From the NCBI GenBank assembly GCA_003513495.1, contig DOPM01000020.1:102575-166574 (forward strand): a stretch of 64,000 nt of DNA, given 5' to 3'. How positions within the stretch are numbered: position 1 is the stretch's first letter; every line of letters starts with the position of its first letter. Shown piece by piece: positions 9,362 to 18,026 of this stretch. A program made the translations under genes and the position numbers. Source of the DNA: Desulfosporosinus sp. GTDB taxonomy: Bacteria; Bacillota; Desulfitobacteriia; Desulfitobacteriales; Desulfitobacteriaceae. The notes under the pieces were generated by a model. The model ran no database searches, was not told the origin of the DNA, and saw nothing but the letters and a program-made list of their open reading frames with translations.

Positions 9362-9907
9362 ATGGAGGCCATTGGTTTAGTAGAACTTAATAGCATAGCC
9401 AAAGGAATAGAAGCTGCCGACGCGATGCTCAAAGCGGCTCAAGTCGAACTTCTAGAAGCAAAGCCTGTTTGTCCCGGAAAATATATCGTCATGATCAGCG
9501 GCGATGTCGCTGCAGTCCAAAGTTCAGTGGATGCCGGTAAGAGTATCGGGGCCACTGCGGCCATCGATGATTTTATCCTCCCCAATGTACACCCACATGT
9601 CATTAAGGCCATATCTTCAGCTTCCGAAGTGAATGAGATCAAGGCTTTAGGAATCATCGAAACGTTCTCCATCTCCTCTTTAATAGTCGCTGCCGATACT
9701 GCAGCTAAAGCGGGTCAAGTTGATTTGATCGAGATCCGGATCGGTATGGGGATTGGCGGAAAATCATTTGTTACACTCACAGGGGACGTTTCCTCAGTAA
9801 CCTCATCCGTTGAAGCCGGAGTCGTCTTGGCATCAGACCGTGGAATGCTCATCGAAAAAGTCGTTATTCCTTCCCCCCACTATAACTTAAAGCAATGTCT
9901 CTGCTAA
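9362..9907 (+). CDS. pduT: Tandem-domain BMC shell protein, PduT-like, putative FeS site
   Basis: 181 residues with two BMC domains (about 1-90 and 91-181), each starting with a LGIIET- or IGLVEL-type strand. Cys37 in the segment KPVCPGKYIVM matches the position that coordinates a [4Fe-4S] cluster at the trimer pore of PduT. It lies directly after the PduS-like gene, as in pdu operons, which supports electron transfer through the shell. Ribosome site GGAAGGGAG is about 12 bases upstream of ATG. Confidence 0.9.
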   Translation: MEAIGLVELNSIAKGIEAADAMLKAAQVELLEAKPVCPGKYIVMISGDVAAVQSSVDAGKSIGATAAIDDFILPNVHPHVIKAISSASEVNEIKALGIIETFSISSLIVAADTAAKAGQVDLIEIRIGMGIGGKSFVTLTGDVSSVTSSVEAGVVLASDRGMLIEKVVIPSPHYNLKQCLC

Positions 9908-9950
9908 TCTTTTGCACTTTTTGGTCCAAGGGTAAGGAGGTGACATACTA

Positions 9951-10592
9951 ATGAAAACTTTAATTACAGCAACTGACGTGAAAAAGGCGGCTGAAAACCA
10001 TGAAACCACTTTTTATATTCAAGCGGACAGTATCATCACTCCGTCAGCAACAGATACAGCCCAGGATCTAGGCATCCAGATCATCGTGGGTTCTGCGCCT
10101 GAGCCGGTGAAGGACGAAATAAATACTCCTTGTAATCCTATAGCATTACCTTCTTCTGGTCTCGACCCAAATCTCGTGGCCAAAATCGTCGGGGAAGTGA
10201 TGGCCTGTCTTAACCTATCAAAACAGCCTTCTCAACTCATTAAAGAAGTCGACCCCTGTGGACTAAGGCTTGCCAAAGGAGACAGTGTCGTATTAGAAAA
10301 CTATGACACTGGTAATCCCCAAGACAAGGTAAAAATTAAAGAGCTATTTAACTCAAGGGAAAGTTCAAATTTCTTGGCAGGCTTTATATCGCTTGAAGCG
10401 ACAAGCTATTCTACTCTAATCAAACACGATGAGCTCAATTATATTATCGATGGTACCTTGAAATGTAACGTGAACGGCAAGACGTATATCGGTAAACCGG
10501 GGGATACATTTTTCATCCCTGCAAACACCAAAGTCACGTTCTCAACGTCTAACAACGTCAGATTCTTCTATGCCTCATCTTTGAATAGATAA
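9951..10592 (+). CDS. eutQ: EutQ-like cupin protein, putative acetate kinase of the BMC
   Basis: 213 residues, ATG after AAGGAGGTGA. The C-terminal half is a cupin barrel (YIIDGTLKCNVNGKTY, GKPGDTFFIPANTKVTF). The N-terminus resembles the EutQ/PduT-associated domain starting MKTLITATDVKKAAE. A helix near residues 70-85 (LDPNLVAKIVGEVMACL) looks like an internal encapsulation-type amphipathic helix. Salmonella EutQ was reported to have acetate kinase activity. That would complete the path from acetyl-phosphate made by PduL to acetate and ATP, since no ackA occurs in the operon. Confidence 0.8.
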   Translation: MKTLITATDVKKAAENHETTFYIQADSIITPSATDTAQDLGIQIIVGSAPEPVKDEINTPCNPIALPSSGLDPNLVAKIVGEVMACLNLSKQPSQLIKEVDPCGLRLAKGDSVVLENYDTGNPQDKVKIKELFNSRESSNFLAGFISLEATSYSTLIKHDELNYIIDGTLKCNVNGKTYIGKPGDTFFIPANTKVTFSTSNNVRFFYASSLNR

Positions 10593-10639
10593 AGAAAACT
10601 TGGCTGGCGCCAAGCCATAGGCGCAGGCGGCCGCCTTAG

Positions 10640-10667
10640 TTGCCCTTATGCTTAGAAAGTATATAAT
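10640..10667 (+). promoter_or_regulatory. Possible internal sigma-A promoter before shell genes
   Basis: TTGCCC (10640-10645), a 16-base spacer and TATAAT (10662-10667) lie in the 129-base gap before the three hexamer genes. The -10 overlaps a 10-bp inverted repeat. It may give extra expression of the abundant shell proteins. The -35 match is modest. Confidence 0.4.
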
Positions 10668-10685
10668 GGTAAGTTTATACTTTCT
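10654..10685. repeat. Inverted repeat AGAAAGTATA...TATACTTTCT (operator or hairpin)
   Basis: Perfect 10-bp arms with a 12-base loop, overlapping the putative -10 of the shell-gene promoter. The same decamer arms, with one G:U change, recur at 48834-48866 upstream of the second pduL gene. It could be an operator or an mRNA hairpin that separates the EutQ and shell parts of the transcript. Confidence 0.5.
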
Positions 10686-10721
10686 GATAGTATAAAAATA
10701 TATTTTAAGGAGGAACTATTA

Positions 10722-11003
10722 ATGAATAATGCCTTAGGAATGATTGAAACTAAAGGTCTTATCGGCGCAATCGAGGCGTCGGATGCTATGGTTAAAGCGG
10801 CTAACGTAACTTTAATTGGAAAAACCCTCGTCGGTGGAGGCTTAGTCGCCGTCATGGTCCGGGGAGATGTTGGCGCCGTTAAAGCAGCTACTGATGCCGG
10901 TGCTGCTGCTGCTGAGCGTGTTGGCGAATTGGTTTCCGTCCATGTTATTCCAAGACCTCACACCGATGTAGAAAAAGTTCTTCCCAACGAAAGCAAGATG
11001 TAG
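10722..11003 (+). CDS. BMC-H hexameric shell protein 1
   Basis: 93 residues, ATG after TAAGGAGG. A single BMC domain of the PduA type ([46 protein letters not shown]). The pore loop reads KTLVGGGLV. It is the first of three tandem paralogues separated by 12 and 43 bases. Hexamers tile the shell facets and their central pore passes the substrate; a Gly-Gly-Gly pore is less polar than the Gly-Ser-Gly of PduA and of copy 2. Confidence 0.95.
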   Translation: MNNALGMIETKGLIGAIEASDAMVKAANVTLIGKTLVGGGLVAVMVRGDVGAVKAATDAGAAAAERVGELVSVHVIPRPHTDVEKVLPNESKM

Positions 11004-11015
11004 GAGGATATTTAA

Positions 11016-11288
11016 ATGCAACAAGATGCCTTAGGAATGATTGAAACAAAGGGTCTGACTAGTGCTATAGAAGCGGCTGATGCCATGGTTAAGGCGGCTA
11101 ATGTTCGTTTGATTGGCAAAACTCTTGTGGGTAGCGGTTTAGTCACTGTCATGGTCCGGGGAGATGTTGGCGCCGTTAAAGCAGCTACTGATGCTGGCGC
11201 TGCTGCTGCCAATCGCGTTGGCGAATTGGTTTCCATCCATGTTATTCCAAGACCACATACTGATGTTGAAACGATTCTTACTGAATAA
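11016..11288 (+). CDS. BMC-H hexameric shell protein 2
   Basis: 90 residues, ATG after TAGGAGGA. The same family as its two neighbours, but the pore loop reads KTLVGSGLV, with the Ser that in PduA lines the propanediol pore. In place of AAAERVG it has AAANRVG. Long stretches in the second half are identical at the nucleotide level to copies 1 and 3, a sign of recent duplication or gene conversion. Confidence 0.95.
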   Translation: MQQDALGMIETKGLTSAIEAADAMVKAANVRLIGKTLVGSGLVTVMVRGDVGAVKAATDAGAAAANRVGELVSIHVIPRPHTDVETILTE

Positions 11289-11331
11289 GTGACAGTTTTA
11301 ATTTCTATTAATTTTAATGGAGGATGAAATT

Positions 11332-11628
11332 ATGCAACAAGATGCATTAGGAATGATTGAAACAAAAGGTCTAATTGGTGCTATAGAAGCATGTGACGCT
11401 ATGGTAAAGGCGGCTAATGTACGTTTAATTGGTAAAACTCTCGTAGGTGGCGGTTTAGTGACCGTCATGGTTCGGGGAGATGTTGGCGCCGTTAAAGCAG
11501 CTACTGATGCTGGCGCTGCTGCTGCTGAGCGTGTTGGCGAATTAAAATCAGTCCATGTTATCCCCAGACCTCATACCGATGTCGAAATAATCCTTCCAAA
11601 GGATGGCGGACAACCAGAAAAAAAGTAA
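11332..11628 (+). CDS. BMC-H hexameric shell protein 3
   Basis: 98 residues from ATG 11332. An in-frame ATG at 11317 overlaps the GGAGG ribosome site and is rejected. Pore loop KTLVGGGLV as in copy 1. It has a Cys (EACDAMVKA) in helix 1 where the others have Ala or Ser, and a short Lys-rich C-terminal tail (DGGQPEKK). It probably mixes with copies 1 and 2 in the shell facets. Confidence 0.94.
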   Translation: MQQDALGMIETKGLIGAIEACDAMVKAANVRLIGKTLVGGGLVTVMVRGDVGAVKAATDAGAAAAERVGELKSVHVIPRPHTDVEIILPKDGGQPEKK

Positions 11629-11714
11629 GTAGAAGTTCGCGTGCCAAAAAGAAAAACACATAAGTAGACAGAAACCGTCATCATCTTCGAATTACTCGAA
11701 AGGAATGATCCTAA

Positions 11715-13196
11715 GTGGGTTTAGATTATGATTTAGCCTCTATTCAAGATGCCCGAGATTTAGTTAAAAAAGCTAAGGAAGCTCAACAGTCTTTAGCTAG
11801 TTTTAGCAAACAAGAAATTGATAACATCTTAGTTTCTATCGTGAAAGCAGTCGAAGAAAACGCGGAGTCCCTTGCCCGGATGGCCGTTGAAGAAACAAAT
11901 TATGGAATCGTTGAGGATAAAATCACCAAAAATCTTTTTGCCTCAAAGGAAGTCTATGAGGCAATTAAAGATATCCAAACGGTCGGTATCATCAGCGAAG
12001 ATCCTGAGTTAAAGGTCATCAAAGCCGCCGTTCCTGTTGGCGTAATCATGGGCATTACTCCAACCACGAACCCGACCTCAACAGTCATTCACAATGCAAT
12101 CTGTGCGCTCAAAGGAGGCAATTCTATAGTTTTCTCCCCCCATCCCACCGCAGGTAAATGCAGTCTTGCCGCTGCCCAGCTTGTCAATGATGCTGCGGTA
12201 AAAGCCGGAGCCCCAGATGGAGTCGTAGGGTGTCTCTCCAAATTATCCATGAAGGCAACAGAGGAACTCATGCATCATAACGATGTTTCCGTCATTATTG
12301 CCACCGGGGGGTCAGCGATGGTGAAAGCTGCCTATAGCGCTGGTAAGCCAGCCTTCGGAGTAGGACCCGGTAATGTCCCTGTATTTATTGAACGGAGTGC
12401 AGATATCAAACAAGCCGTTTGTGACATTATCACCAGTAAATCGTTTGACAATGGGATGATTTGTGCTTCAGAGCAAGCAATTATCGCAGATATGCCTGTA
12501 AAAGACAAGATTATTACAGAATTAAAGCGTCAAGGCGCCTATTTCCTTTCTCCAGAAGAGGTTAAAAAAGTTAGTAGCGTCGTGATAAATCCTAAAGGAG
12601 GGATGTTTCCTGCTTTAGTCGGACAAACTCCACAAACGATTGCCCGAAAAGCCGGATTCAGCGTCCCAACAGATATTAAAGTTTTAATCGCTCCTCTCGA
12701 TGGATATGGACCGGGATATCCACTATCCTATGAGAAACTAACCACTGTTTTAGGTTTCTATACGGTTAATGATTGGCATGATGCCTGTCTCCTCAGTATT
12801 GAGCTCTTGAAACTAGGTGGCATAGGGCACTCTTTCTCCATCCATTGCCAGGATGATCAAATCATCCGAGAATTCCTTAAGAAGCCCGTCAATCGTATTC
12901 TAGTTAATACCCCTTCCGCCCTTGGAGGTATCGGATCTACTACAGGATTATTGCCCTCCTTAACTCTAGGTTGCGGGACTTGGGGTGGGAGCAGCATCTC
13001 AGAAAACTTAGGACCCCAGCACCTAATCAATGTCAAAAGCTTAACCTATGGAATTAAAAAAACAGCTTGCAATTCAAAAAATGCTAGCTGTTCATCGCCC
13101 TCTCCCGTTAAGAATAATATAAGTTCCTGTGATCTAAAATCTGATGACCTTGCTGACGTTGTCAAACAAGTCCTCAAACAGCTACAACTTTGTTAA
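11715..13196 (+). CDS. CoA-acylating aldehyde dehydrogenase (EutE/PduP-like) with C-terminal encapsulation peptide
   Basis: 493 residues from GTG 11715, with AAAGGA about ten bases upstream; the nearby ATG is out of frame. Rossmann and catalytic segments of the family are clear: [30 protein letters not shown], and the catalytic Cys in [12 protein letters not shown]. It converts acetaldehyde, NAD+ and CoA to acetyl-CoA and NADH. After a Ser/Pro/Asn linker the last 20 or so residues ([17 protein letters not shown]) form an amphipathic helix, an encapsulation peptide at the C-terminus instead of the N-terminus used by PduP. It follows the shell genes and precedes pduL, which recycles the CoA. 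Confidence 0.93.
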   Translation: MGLDYDLASIQDARDLVKKAKEAQQSLASFSKQEIDNILVSIVKAVEENAESLARMAVEETNYGIVEDKITKNLFASKEVYEAIKDIQTVGIISEDPELKVIKAAVPVGVIMGITPTTNPTSTVIHNAICALKGGNSIVFSPHPTAGKCSLAAAQLVNDAAVKAGAPDGVVGCLSKLSMKATEELMHHNDVSVIIATGGSAMVKAAYSAGKPAFGVGPGNVPVFIERSADIKQAVCDIITSKSFDNGMICASEQAIIADMPVKDKIITELKRQGAYFLSPEEVKKVSSVVINPKGGMFPALVGQTPQTIARKAGFSVPTDIKVLIAPLDGYGPGYPLSYEKLTTVLGFYTVNDWHDACLLSIELLKLGGIGHSFSIHCQDDQIIREFLKKPVNRILVNTPSALGGIGSTTGLLPSLTLGCGTWGGSSISENLGPQHLINVKSLTYGIKKTACNSKNASCSSPSPVKNNISSCDLKSDDLADVVKQVLKQLQLC

Positions 13197-13226
13197 TCTT
13201 TGCAACATCTAAAGGTGGGAATGTAA

Positions 13227-13862
13227 TTGGATCAAAATCAGCTCGTTGCCCTGATCACTGAAGCAGTCGCAAAACATCTATGTCATAACTTCGGAGTGAG
13301 CAAGATTCCGGTAGCAATATCGAATCGTCATGTTCATCTTTCACAAGAGGATATGGACAGGCTATTTGGTGCTAACCATCGGTTTAAGGTGTTAAAGAAT
13401 TTGGCCCAACCTGGGCAGTTTGCCTATGAAGAACAGGTAACTCTCGTGGGACCAAAAGGTGTCATCGAAAAGGTCCGTATTCTCGGGCCAGCTCGCCCTA
13501 AGACTCAAGTCGAAATCTCTATATCAGATGGGATAAAACTTGGAGTGAAAGCTCCCATAAGAGATTCTGGTGAGCTAGCGAAATCAGCGAGTCTTACTTT
13601 GGTGGGCCCATTAGGATCGACTACTCTACCCGAGGGTACGATTATTGCAGCTCGACACATTCACATGCATCCTGAGGATGCGGCTCGATTCGGTGTAAAA
13701 GATAAAGACAGAATTAATGTCAAAGCACCCGGAAATCGAAGCTTAGTCTTTAATGAAATGCTCGTCCGAGTTAGTGATAAATACAAACTCGAAATGCATA
13801 TCGATATCGATGAAGCGAACGCTGCCTATCTAAAAAATAATGACTTTGTAGAAATTGTATAG
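13227..13862 (+). CDS. pduL: Phosphate acyltransferase PduL, BMC-targeted copy
   Basis: 211 residues from TTG 13227 after AGGTGG. Residues 1-22 (QNQLVALITEAVAKHL) form an N-terminal encapsulation helix. The rest has the two PduL barrels with metal-binding His motifs AISNRHVHLS and AARHIHMHPEDAARFG. It turns acetyl-CoA and phosphate into acetyl-phosphate, regenerating CoA inside the shell for the aldehyde dehydrogenase encoded upstream. It is the last gene of the BMC operon and is followed by a 12-bp hairpin. A paralogue without the N-terminal helix lies at 48149-48757. Confidence 0.93.
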   Translation: MDQNQLVALITEAVAKHLCHNFGVSKIPVAISNRHVHLSQEDMDRLFGANHRFKVLKNLAQPGQFAYEEQVTLVGPKGVIEKVRILGPARPKTQVEISISDGIKLGVKAPIRDSGELAKSASLTLVGPLGSTTLPEGTIIAARHIHMHPEDAARFGVKDKDRINVKAPGNRSLVFNEMLVRVSDKYKLEMHIDIDEANAAYLKNNDFVEIV

Positions 13863-13870
13863 TGAATAAG

Positions 13871-13902
13871 GTTTAGGGGTTGCCGATGGACAGCCCCTAA
13901 AC
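13871..13902. terminator. Hairpin terminator between pduL and dapF
   Basis: GTTTAGGGGTTG pairs with CAGCCCCTAAAC (one G:U). No real T-run follows on either strand, so termination may be weak or factor-assisted. It lies between convergent genes. Confidence 0.5.
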
Positions 13903-13933
13903 TATACCCCTCGCTAAAGGAAATATGATCGGG

Positions 13934-14779
13934 TTATTCCTTTGCCTCCAACCATTCCCCTTTAAACGCATAGGTGGCTGGTCCCGTCATATAGACATGG
14001 TTATCTGATCCCCATTCAATAAACAAGTCTCCCCCAGGTAGATGAACTGTCACAGCACGCTCAGTTTTTTGATTAAGTACAGCAGCAACCGCAGAAGCGC
14101 AAGCACCGGTCCCGCAGGCTAAGGTTGGACCAGCCCCCCTCTCCCAAACTTTCATGGTTATTTCCTGGGGAGAGTTGATCTGAATAAACTCAACATTAGT
14201 TTTACGTGGAAAGAGGGAGTGTTTTTCAATTGCCGGACCTAAGCGATCAAAATCCAGTGTGGAAAAATCCTCTACAAAGATAACACAATGTGGATTTCCC
14301 ATGGAAACAGCCGTATATAAGTAGGTTTCGCCTAACACTTCAATAGACTGCCCTACAACTGGTTCCCCTTCTCCTAGAACAGGAATGAGCTCTGCGCGCA
14401 AAATAGGCTCACCCATATCCACCTGTACCCCTTGAACTTGGCCTTCTTTGATATATAGATTAAGCTTTAAGATACCTGCTCCAGTCTCTATAAGCATCGG
14501 ATCAGAAATTAAAAGTCCTTGATCATAGACATAACGTGCAAAACAGCGTATGCCGTTGCCGCACATTTCTGGTTCTGAACCATCAGAATTAAAGATACGC
14601 ATTCGGGCATCAGCGACGTTTGAAGGTAATACAACGACTAATCCGTCCCCTCCAATTCCAAATTGACGATGGCAGAGTTTCTTGGCCAACTCAGGATAAT
14701 CCACGTCTACATCCGAACCGGAAAAATGATCTATAAAAACAAAATCATTACCCAAACCGTGCATTTTAATAAATTTCAT
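13934..14779 (-). CDS. dapF: Diaminopimelate epimerase
   Basis: 281 residues, the usual length. It interconverts LL- and meso-diaminopimelate for lysine and peptidoglycan synthesis. Both catalytic cysteines are present: Cys73 in EMCGNGIRCF and Cys222 in LACGTGACASA. The N-terminus MKFIKMHGLGNDFVFID is canonical. It stands alone on the minus strand, convergent with the BMC operon, so it marks the end of the accessory region and the return to housekeeping genes. Confidence 0.97.
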   Translation of the reverse strand: MKFIKMHGLGNDFVFIDHFSGSDVDVDYPELAKKLCHRQFGIGGDGLVVVLPSNVADARMRIFNSDGSEPEMCGNGIRCFARYVYDQGLLISDPMLIETGAGILKLNLYIKEGQVQGVQVDMGEPILRAELIPVLGEGEPVVGQSIEVLGETYLYTAVSMGNPHCVIFVEDFSTLDFDRLGPAIEKHSLFPRKTNVEFIQINSPQEITMKVWERGAGPTLACGTGACASAVAAVLNQKTERAVTVHLPGGDLFIEWGSDNHVYMTGPATYAFKGEWLEAKE

Positions 14780-14793
14780 CCCTGCCCCCCCTA

Positions 14794-14827
14794 ATCGATG
14801 TTCGATGTTCGATATTCGTTATTCGAA
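14794..14827. repeat. TTCGATG-type heptad repeat
   Basis: Tandem degenerate 7-mers (TCGATGT, TCGATGT, TCGATAT, TCGTTAT, TCGAAAG) lie directly upstream of dapF. Similar TTCG heptads occur at 15088-15127, 36676-36710 and 62161-62192. No coding potential. Confidence 0.6.
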
Positions 14828-14954
14828 AGCTATATATCGAATATCTACCTATACCCCTGGATGATTTTAAACCAAGGGAAACGAAGTAAAACTTCACCTT
14901 AAGTCTTTATATCCTACGCAATATCTCCCTAAAAGAATACTACGCTAATTAAAA

Positions 14955-14984
14955 TGGGTCAACCGATTGAACTCGGTTGACCCA
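14955..14984 (-). terminator. Rho-independent terminator of the Ca-ATPase gene
   Basis: TGGGTCAACCGA / TCGGTTGACCCA form a perfect 12-bp stem with a six-base loop, followed on the minus strand by TTTTAATT. It lies about 150 bases past the ATPase stop codon. The rest of the 350-base gap holds heptad repeats and nothing else recognisable. Confidence 0.8.
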
Positions 14985-15087
14985 AGAATATATTTGAGGA
15001 CTCTACCATATGAAGCCGTTATACTATAATGGTCTACCAATTCGTAAAGGCGATCCGATCACTAACTACCACTGATTTTAACTCCAA

Positions 15088-15127
15088 TATCGAACCACGA
15101 ACCACGAACCACGAACTACGAACCTCG
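15088..15127. repeat. CGAACCA heptad tandem repeat
   Basis: About five consecutive 7-mers of the type CGAACCA/CGAACTA occur just before the 3' end of the Ca-ATPase gene. They are the reverse complement of the TTCGTGG-type heptads seen at three other intergenic sites in this window. Confidence 0.65.
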
Positions 15128-15130
15128 CAT

Positions 15131-17869
15131 TTACCCCTTGGCAATGACCGTCTTTCCTTGCCAGCTGTTTTTCAAGAGCCGAGCAAAACCAATCAAAATT
15201 GACGGTCCACCTGCTACGCACAGAATGAGAATCCATTGCCAGCCTACTAAGGGCGCCGTCTTAAAGATCGCTTGTAAAGGGGGTAGATATATTACACAGA
15301 GCTGCATCAACGTTGAGACTAAGACTGCTCCTACTAAATAGACGTTGGTGAGAAGACCCACTTCGAAGATACCTCGTTCTTCGGATCGGCAGTCGAAAAC
15401 ATGGAACAATTGGGAAAACACTAGAGTCGTGAAGGCCATGGTCCGGGCACCCAGCATATTAACCCCCATAAATAGCGCAGCTACGAAGACAAAGAGCGTA
15501 CCTAATCCGATAAAGGTCCCACGCACTGCAATTTTCGAAGCTAATCCGCGAGCAAAAATGCTTTCCCCTGGTTTCCTGGGCGGACGATTCATAATGCCCG
15601 GTTCTGCGCCATCCACTCCTAAGGCCATGGCAGGCAATCCATCAGTAACAAGATTAACCCATAAAATCTGAATTGGAAGTAAGGGGAGTGGTAAGCCCAC
15701 AAGTGTCGCCAAAAACATAGTTAAGACTTCTCCAAGATTACAGGAAAGTAAGTAACGGATAAATTTTCGAATATTATCGTAAATCCCCCGGCCCTCTTCC
15801 ACTGCGGCTACGATGGTTGCAAAGTTATCATCTCCCAAAACCATCGATGAGGCTTCTTTAGTTACATCTGTCCCGGTTTTACCCATGGCAACCCCAATAT
15901 CTGCTTCTTTAACGGCGGGGGCATCGTTAACTCCGTCCCCAGTCATGGCAACGACTTGACCACGCTTTTTATAAGCACGTACAATTCGAAGCTTATCCTT
16001 CGGTGTTACTCGAGCAAAAACTGAAACGTCCATGATCTTCTCGCTTAATTCCTGGTCTGATGTATGCTCTAATTCTGTTCCTGAAATAACTCCCCTGTCC
16101 CTGCCTTGTAAGATTCCTAATTCATGGGCTACCGCTTCGGCAGTTAAACGATGATCCCCGGTGATCATCACAGGTTTAATTCCAGCTTGCCGACAAACTC
16201 TGATCGCTTTGACCGCACTCACTCGCGGTGGATCAATCATTCCTAACAATCCGACAAAAGTCAACCCTTGCTCCACATTTTCATCGAGGGGCTCAGAATC
16301 AGACAAAGGTCTTTCGGCAACTGCCAGAACTCGTAGAGCATGCATAGCCATCTCATCATTAGCTCGCATAATACGTTTCTTGCGTTCATTGGACAGTTCT
16401 ACAACCCCTTGACGGGTTAACTCGTGCTGGCATAGCCGCAGCACCATGTCCGGAGCTCCTTTGACATAAGCCTTGCGTCCTTGTTTTGTTTCATAGACAA
16501 CACTCATTCGCTTCCGGTCTGAATCAAAGGGCAGTTCACCTATTCGGGTTTGCTTCCGTTCCAGAACTTCACGCCATATTCCAGCCTTTGCTGCCGCCAC
16601 CAATATTGCACCCTCTGTGGGATCTCCCTCAATGCCCCAGGGAGCATCTTTACCTTTGGAACGAAAGAGCCCAGCCACTTGCACCCCTTTCTTAGTCAAG
16701 GTAGAGTTGTTGCAAAGTGCAGCAATCTTTAACGCTGAGTTCAGAGGATCACGCTCTTTCTCCGGATCAGCACCACTGAACTCTCCTTTGGGATCATACC
16801 CTTCACCGGAAACTGAAATCCTTCGTCCATCTGAGTATATTTGGCGGACAGTCATCTCATTTTGAGTTAATGTCCCAGTCTTATCTGAGCAAATCACCGT
16901 CGCACAACCCAAGGTTTCTACAGCAGGAAGTTTCCGTATGATTGCTTGCCGTTTGACCATTCGTTGTACCCCTACTGCCAAAGCCACGGTGACAATAGCC
17001 GGAAGTCCTTCTGGAATTGCCGCTACTGCTAAGGACACTCCTGTAAAGAACATCTTGTAAAAGTCCTCGCCCCTGAGAACCCCAACTACCACGACTGCCG
17101 CGCAGACGAGAAAACTAATTAAAACCAACCACTTGCCCAGTTCTGCCAGACGTTTCTGCAAAGGAGTTTCTTCGTCTTCAACACTTTGGATCATACCAGC
17201 GATGACACCCATCTCCGTATCCATTCCCGTAGCTACTACAACCCCCGCTCCTCGGCCATTGACGATAGAGGTCCCCATATACCCCATATTTTGGCGATCG
17301 GCCATAGGGGTGAGTTCATCATGCAGAGGGGAGATACTTTTATTGACAGGATGGGACTCTCCTGTCAGAGCTGACTCCTCTACTTGCATATTAACTGCCT
17401 GAATCCAACGAACATCCGCTGGAATTCGATCCCCTGTATCCAAAAGCACAATATCTCCCGGCACAACATCTGCCGCTGGAATCCTCTGTTCCATCCCTTC
17501 CCTTAAGACTCGAGCTTCAGGAGCGGTTAAAGAACGCAGAGATTCCATGGAACGTTCGGCACGAAATTCCTGTACGAAGCCTAAAATTGCATTGATTATG
17601 AGAATTGCTAAGATCGTGATAGCATCCGCGATCTCGCCCAAGAGTCCCGAGACTACCGTGGCTGCGAGTAAGACTAGCACCATAAAATCTTTAAATTGTC
17701 CTAGGAATAAAAAGACAGGGTGCGTCCCTTTTTTTACCGCAAGGACATTATTTCCAACCTCCTGTAACCGACGCCGAACCTCTTTAACACTTAACCCTTT
17801 ACCTGGATGTACTTCCAAGGCCTTGGCCACGTCAAGCCAAGGCAACACATGCCACGCCTGTTGCCGCAT
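15131..17869 (-). CDS. P2-type cation (calcium) transporting ATPase
   Basis: 912 residues from ATG 17869, chosen because AAGGAGG lies nine bases upstream; an upstream in-frame ATG has none. Domain order is an N-terminal cation ATPase domain, M1-M2, an actuator domain with TGES ([10 protein letters not shown]), M3-M4 with the PEGLP ion-site motif near residue 286, phosphorylation motif DKTGTLT at residue 329, the hinge [10 protein letters not shown], and a C-terminal helix bundle. The similarity is to SERCA/PMCA-type bacterial Ca2+ exporters. It is monocistronic with its own terminator and divergent from rqcH. Confidence 0.93.
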   Translation of the reverse strand: MRQQAWHVLPWLDVAKALEVHPGKGLSVKEVRRRLQEVGNNVLAVKKGTHPVFLFLGQFKDFMVLVLLAATVVSGLLGEIADAITILAILIINAILGFVQEFRAERSMESLRSLTAPEARVLREGMEQRIPAADVVPGDIVLLDTGDRIPADVRWIQAVNMQVEESALTGESHPVNKSISPLHDELTPMADRQNMGYMGTSIVNGRGAGVVVATGMDTEMGVIAGMIQSVEDEETPLQKRLAELGKWLVLISFLVCAAVVVVGVLRGEDFYKMFFTGVSLAVAAIPEGLPAIVTVALAVGVQRMVKRQAIIRKLPAVETLGCATVICSDKTGTLTQNEMTVRQIYSDGRRISVSGEGYDPKGEFSGADPEKERDPLNSALKIAALCNNSTLTKKGVQVAGLFRSKGKDAPWGIEGDPTEGAILVAAAKAGIWREVLERKQTRIGELPFDSDRKRMSVVYETKQGRKAYVKGAPDMVLRLCQHELTRQGVVELSNERKKRIMRANDEMAMHALRVLAVAERPLSDSEPLDENVEQGLTFVGLLGMIDPPRVSAVKAIRVCRQAGIKPVMITGDHRLTAEAVAHELGILQGRDRGVISGTELEHTSDQELSEKIMDVSVFARVTPKDKLRIVRAYKKRGQVVAMTGDGVNDAPAVKEADIGVAMGKTGTDVTKEASSMVLGDDNFATIVAAVEEGRGIYDNIRKFIRYLLSCNLGEVLTMFLATLVGLPLPLLPIQILWVNLVTDGLPAMALGVDGAEPGIMNRPPRKPGESIFARGLASKIAVRGTFIGLGTLFVFVAALFMGVNMLGARTMAFTTLVFSQLFHVFDCRSEERGIFEVGLLTNVYLVGAVLVSTLMQLCVIYLPPLQAIFKTAPLVGWQWILILCVAGGPSILIGFARLLKNSWQGKTVIAKG

Positions 17870-18026
17870 GCCCTTTTTCCTCCTTTTCGTGATCGCCCAT
17901 CGCGCATCGCGCAAATGGCTTTGTCCCTTTTGTAGTACATGCTTATTCCTGGAAGTATAGAAAAATGCCTCAACAGGACAAGTGTGTTATACTAAAAAGC
18001 GATTCAGAGTGAAAGGATGTAATTAC

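Noticed and set aside
14985..15087. Small RNA or gene in the gap after the Ca-ATPase terminator
   Set aside because: Only short partial repeats, no ribosome site and no stable structure were seen.
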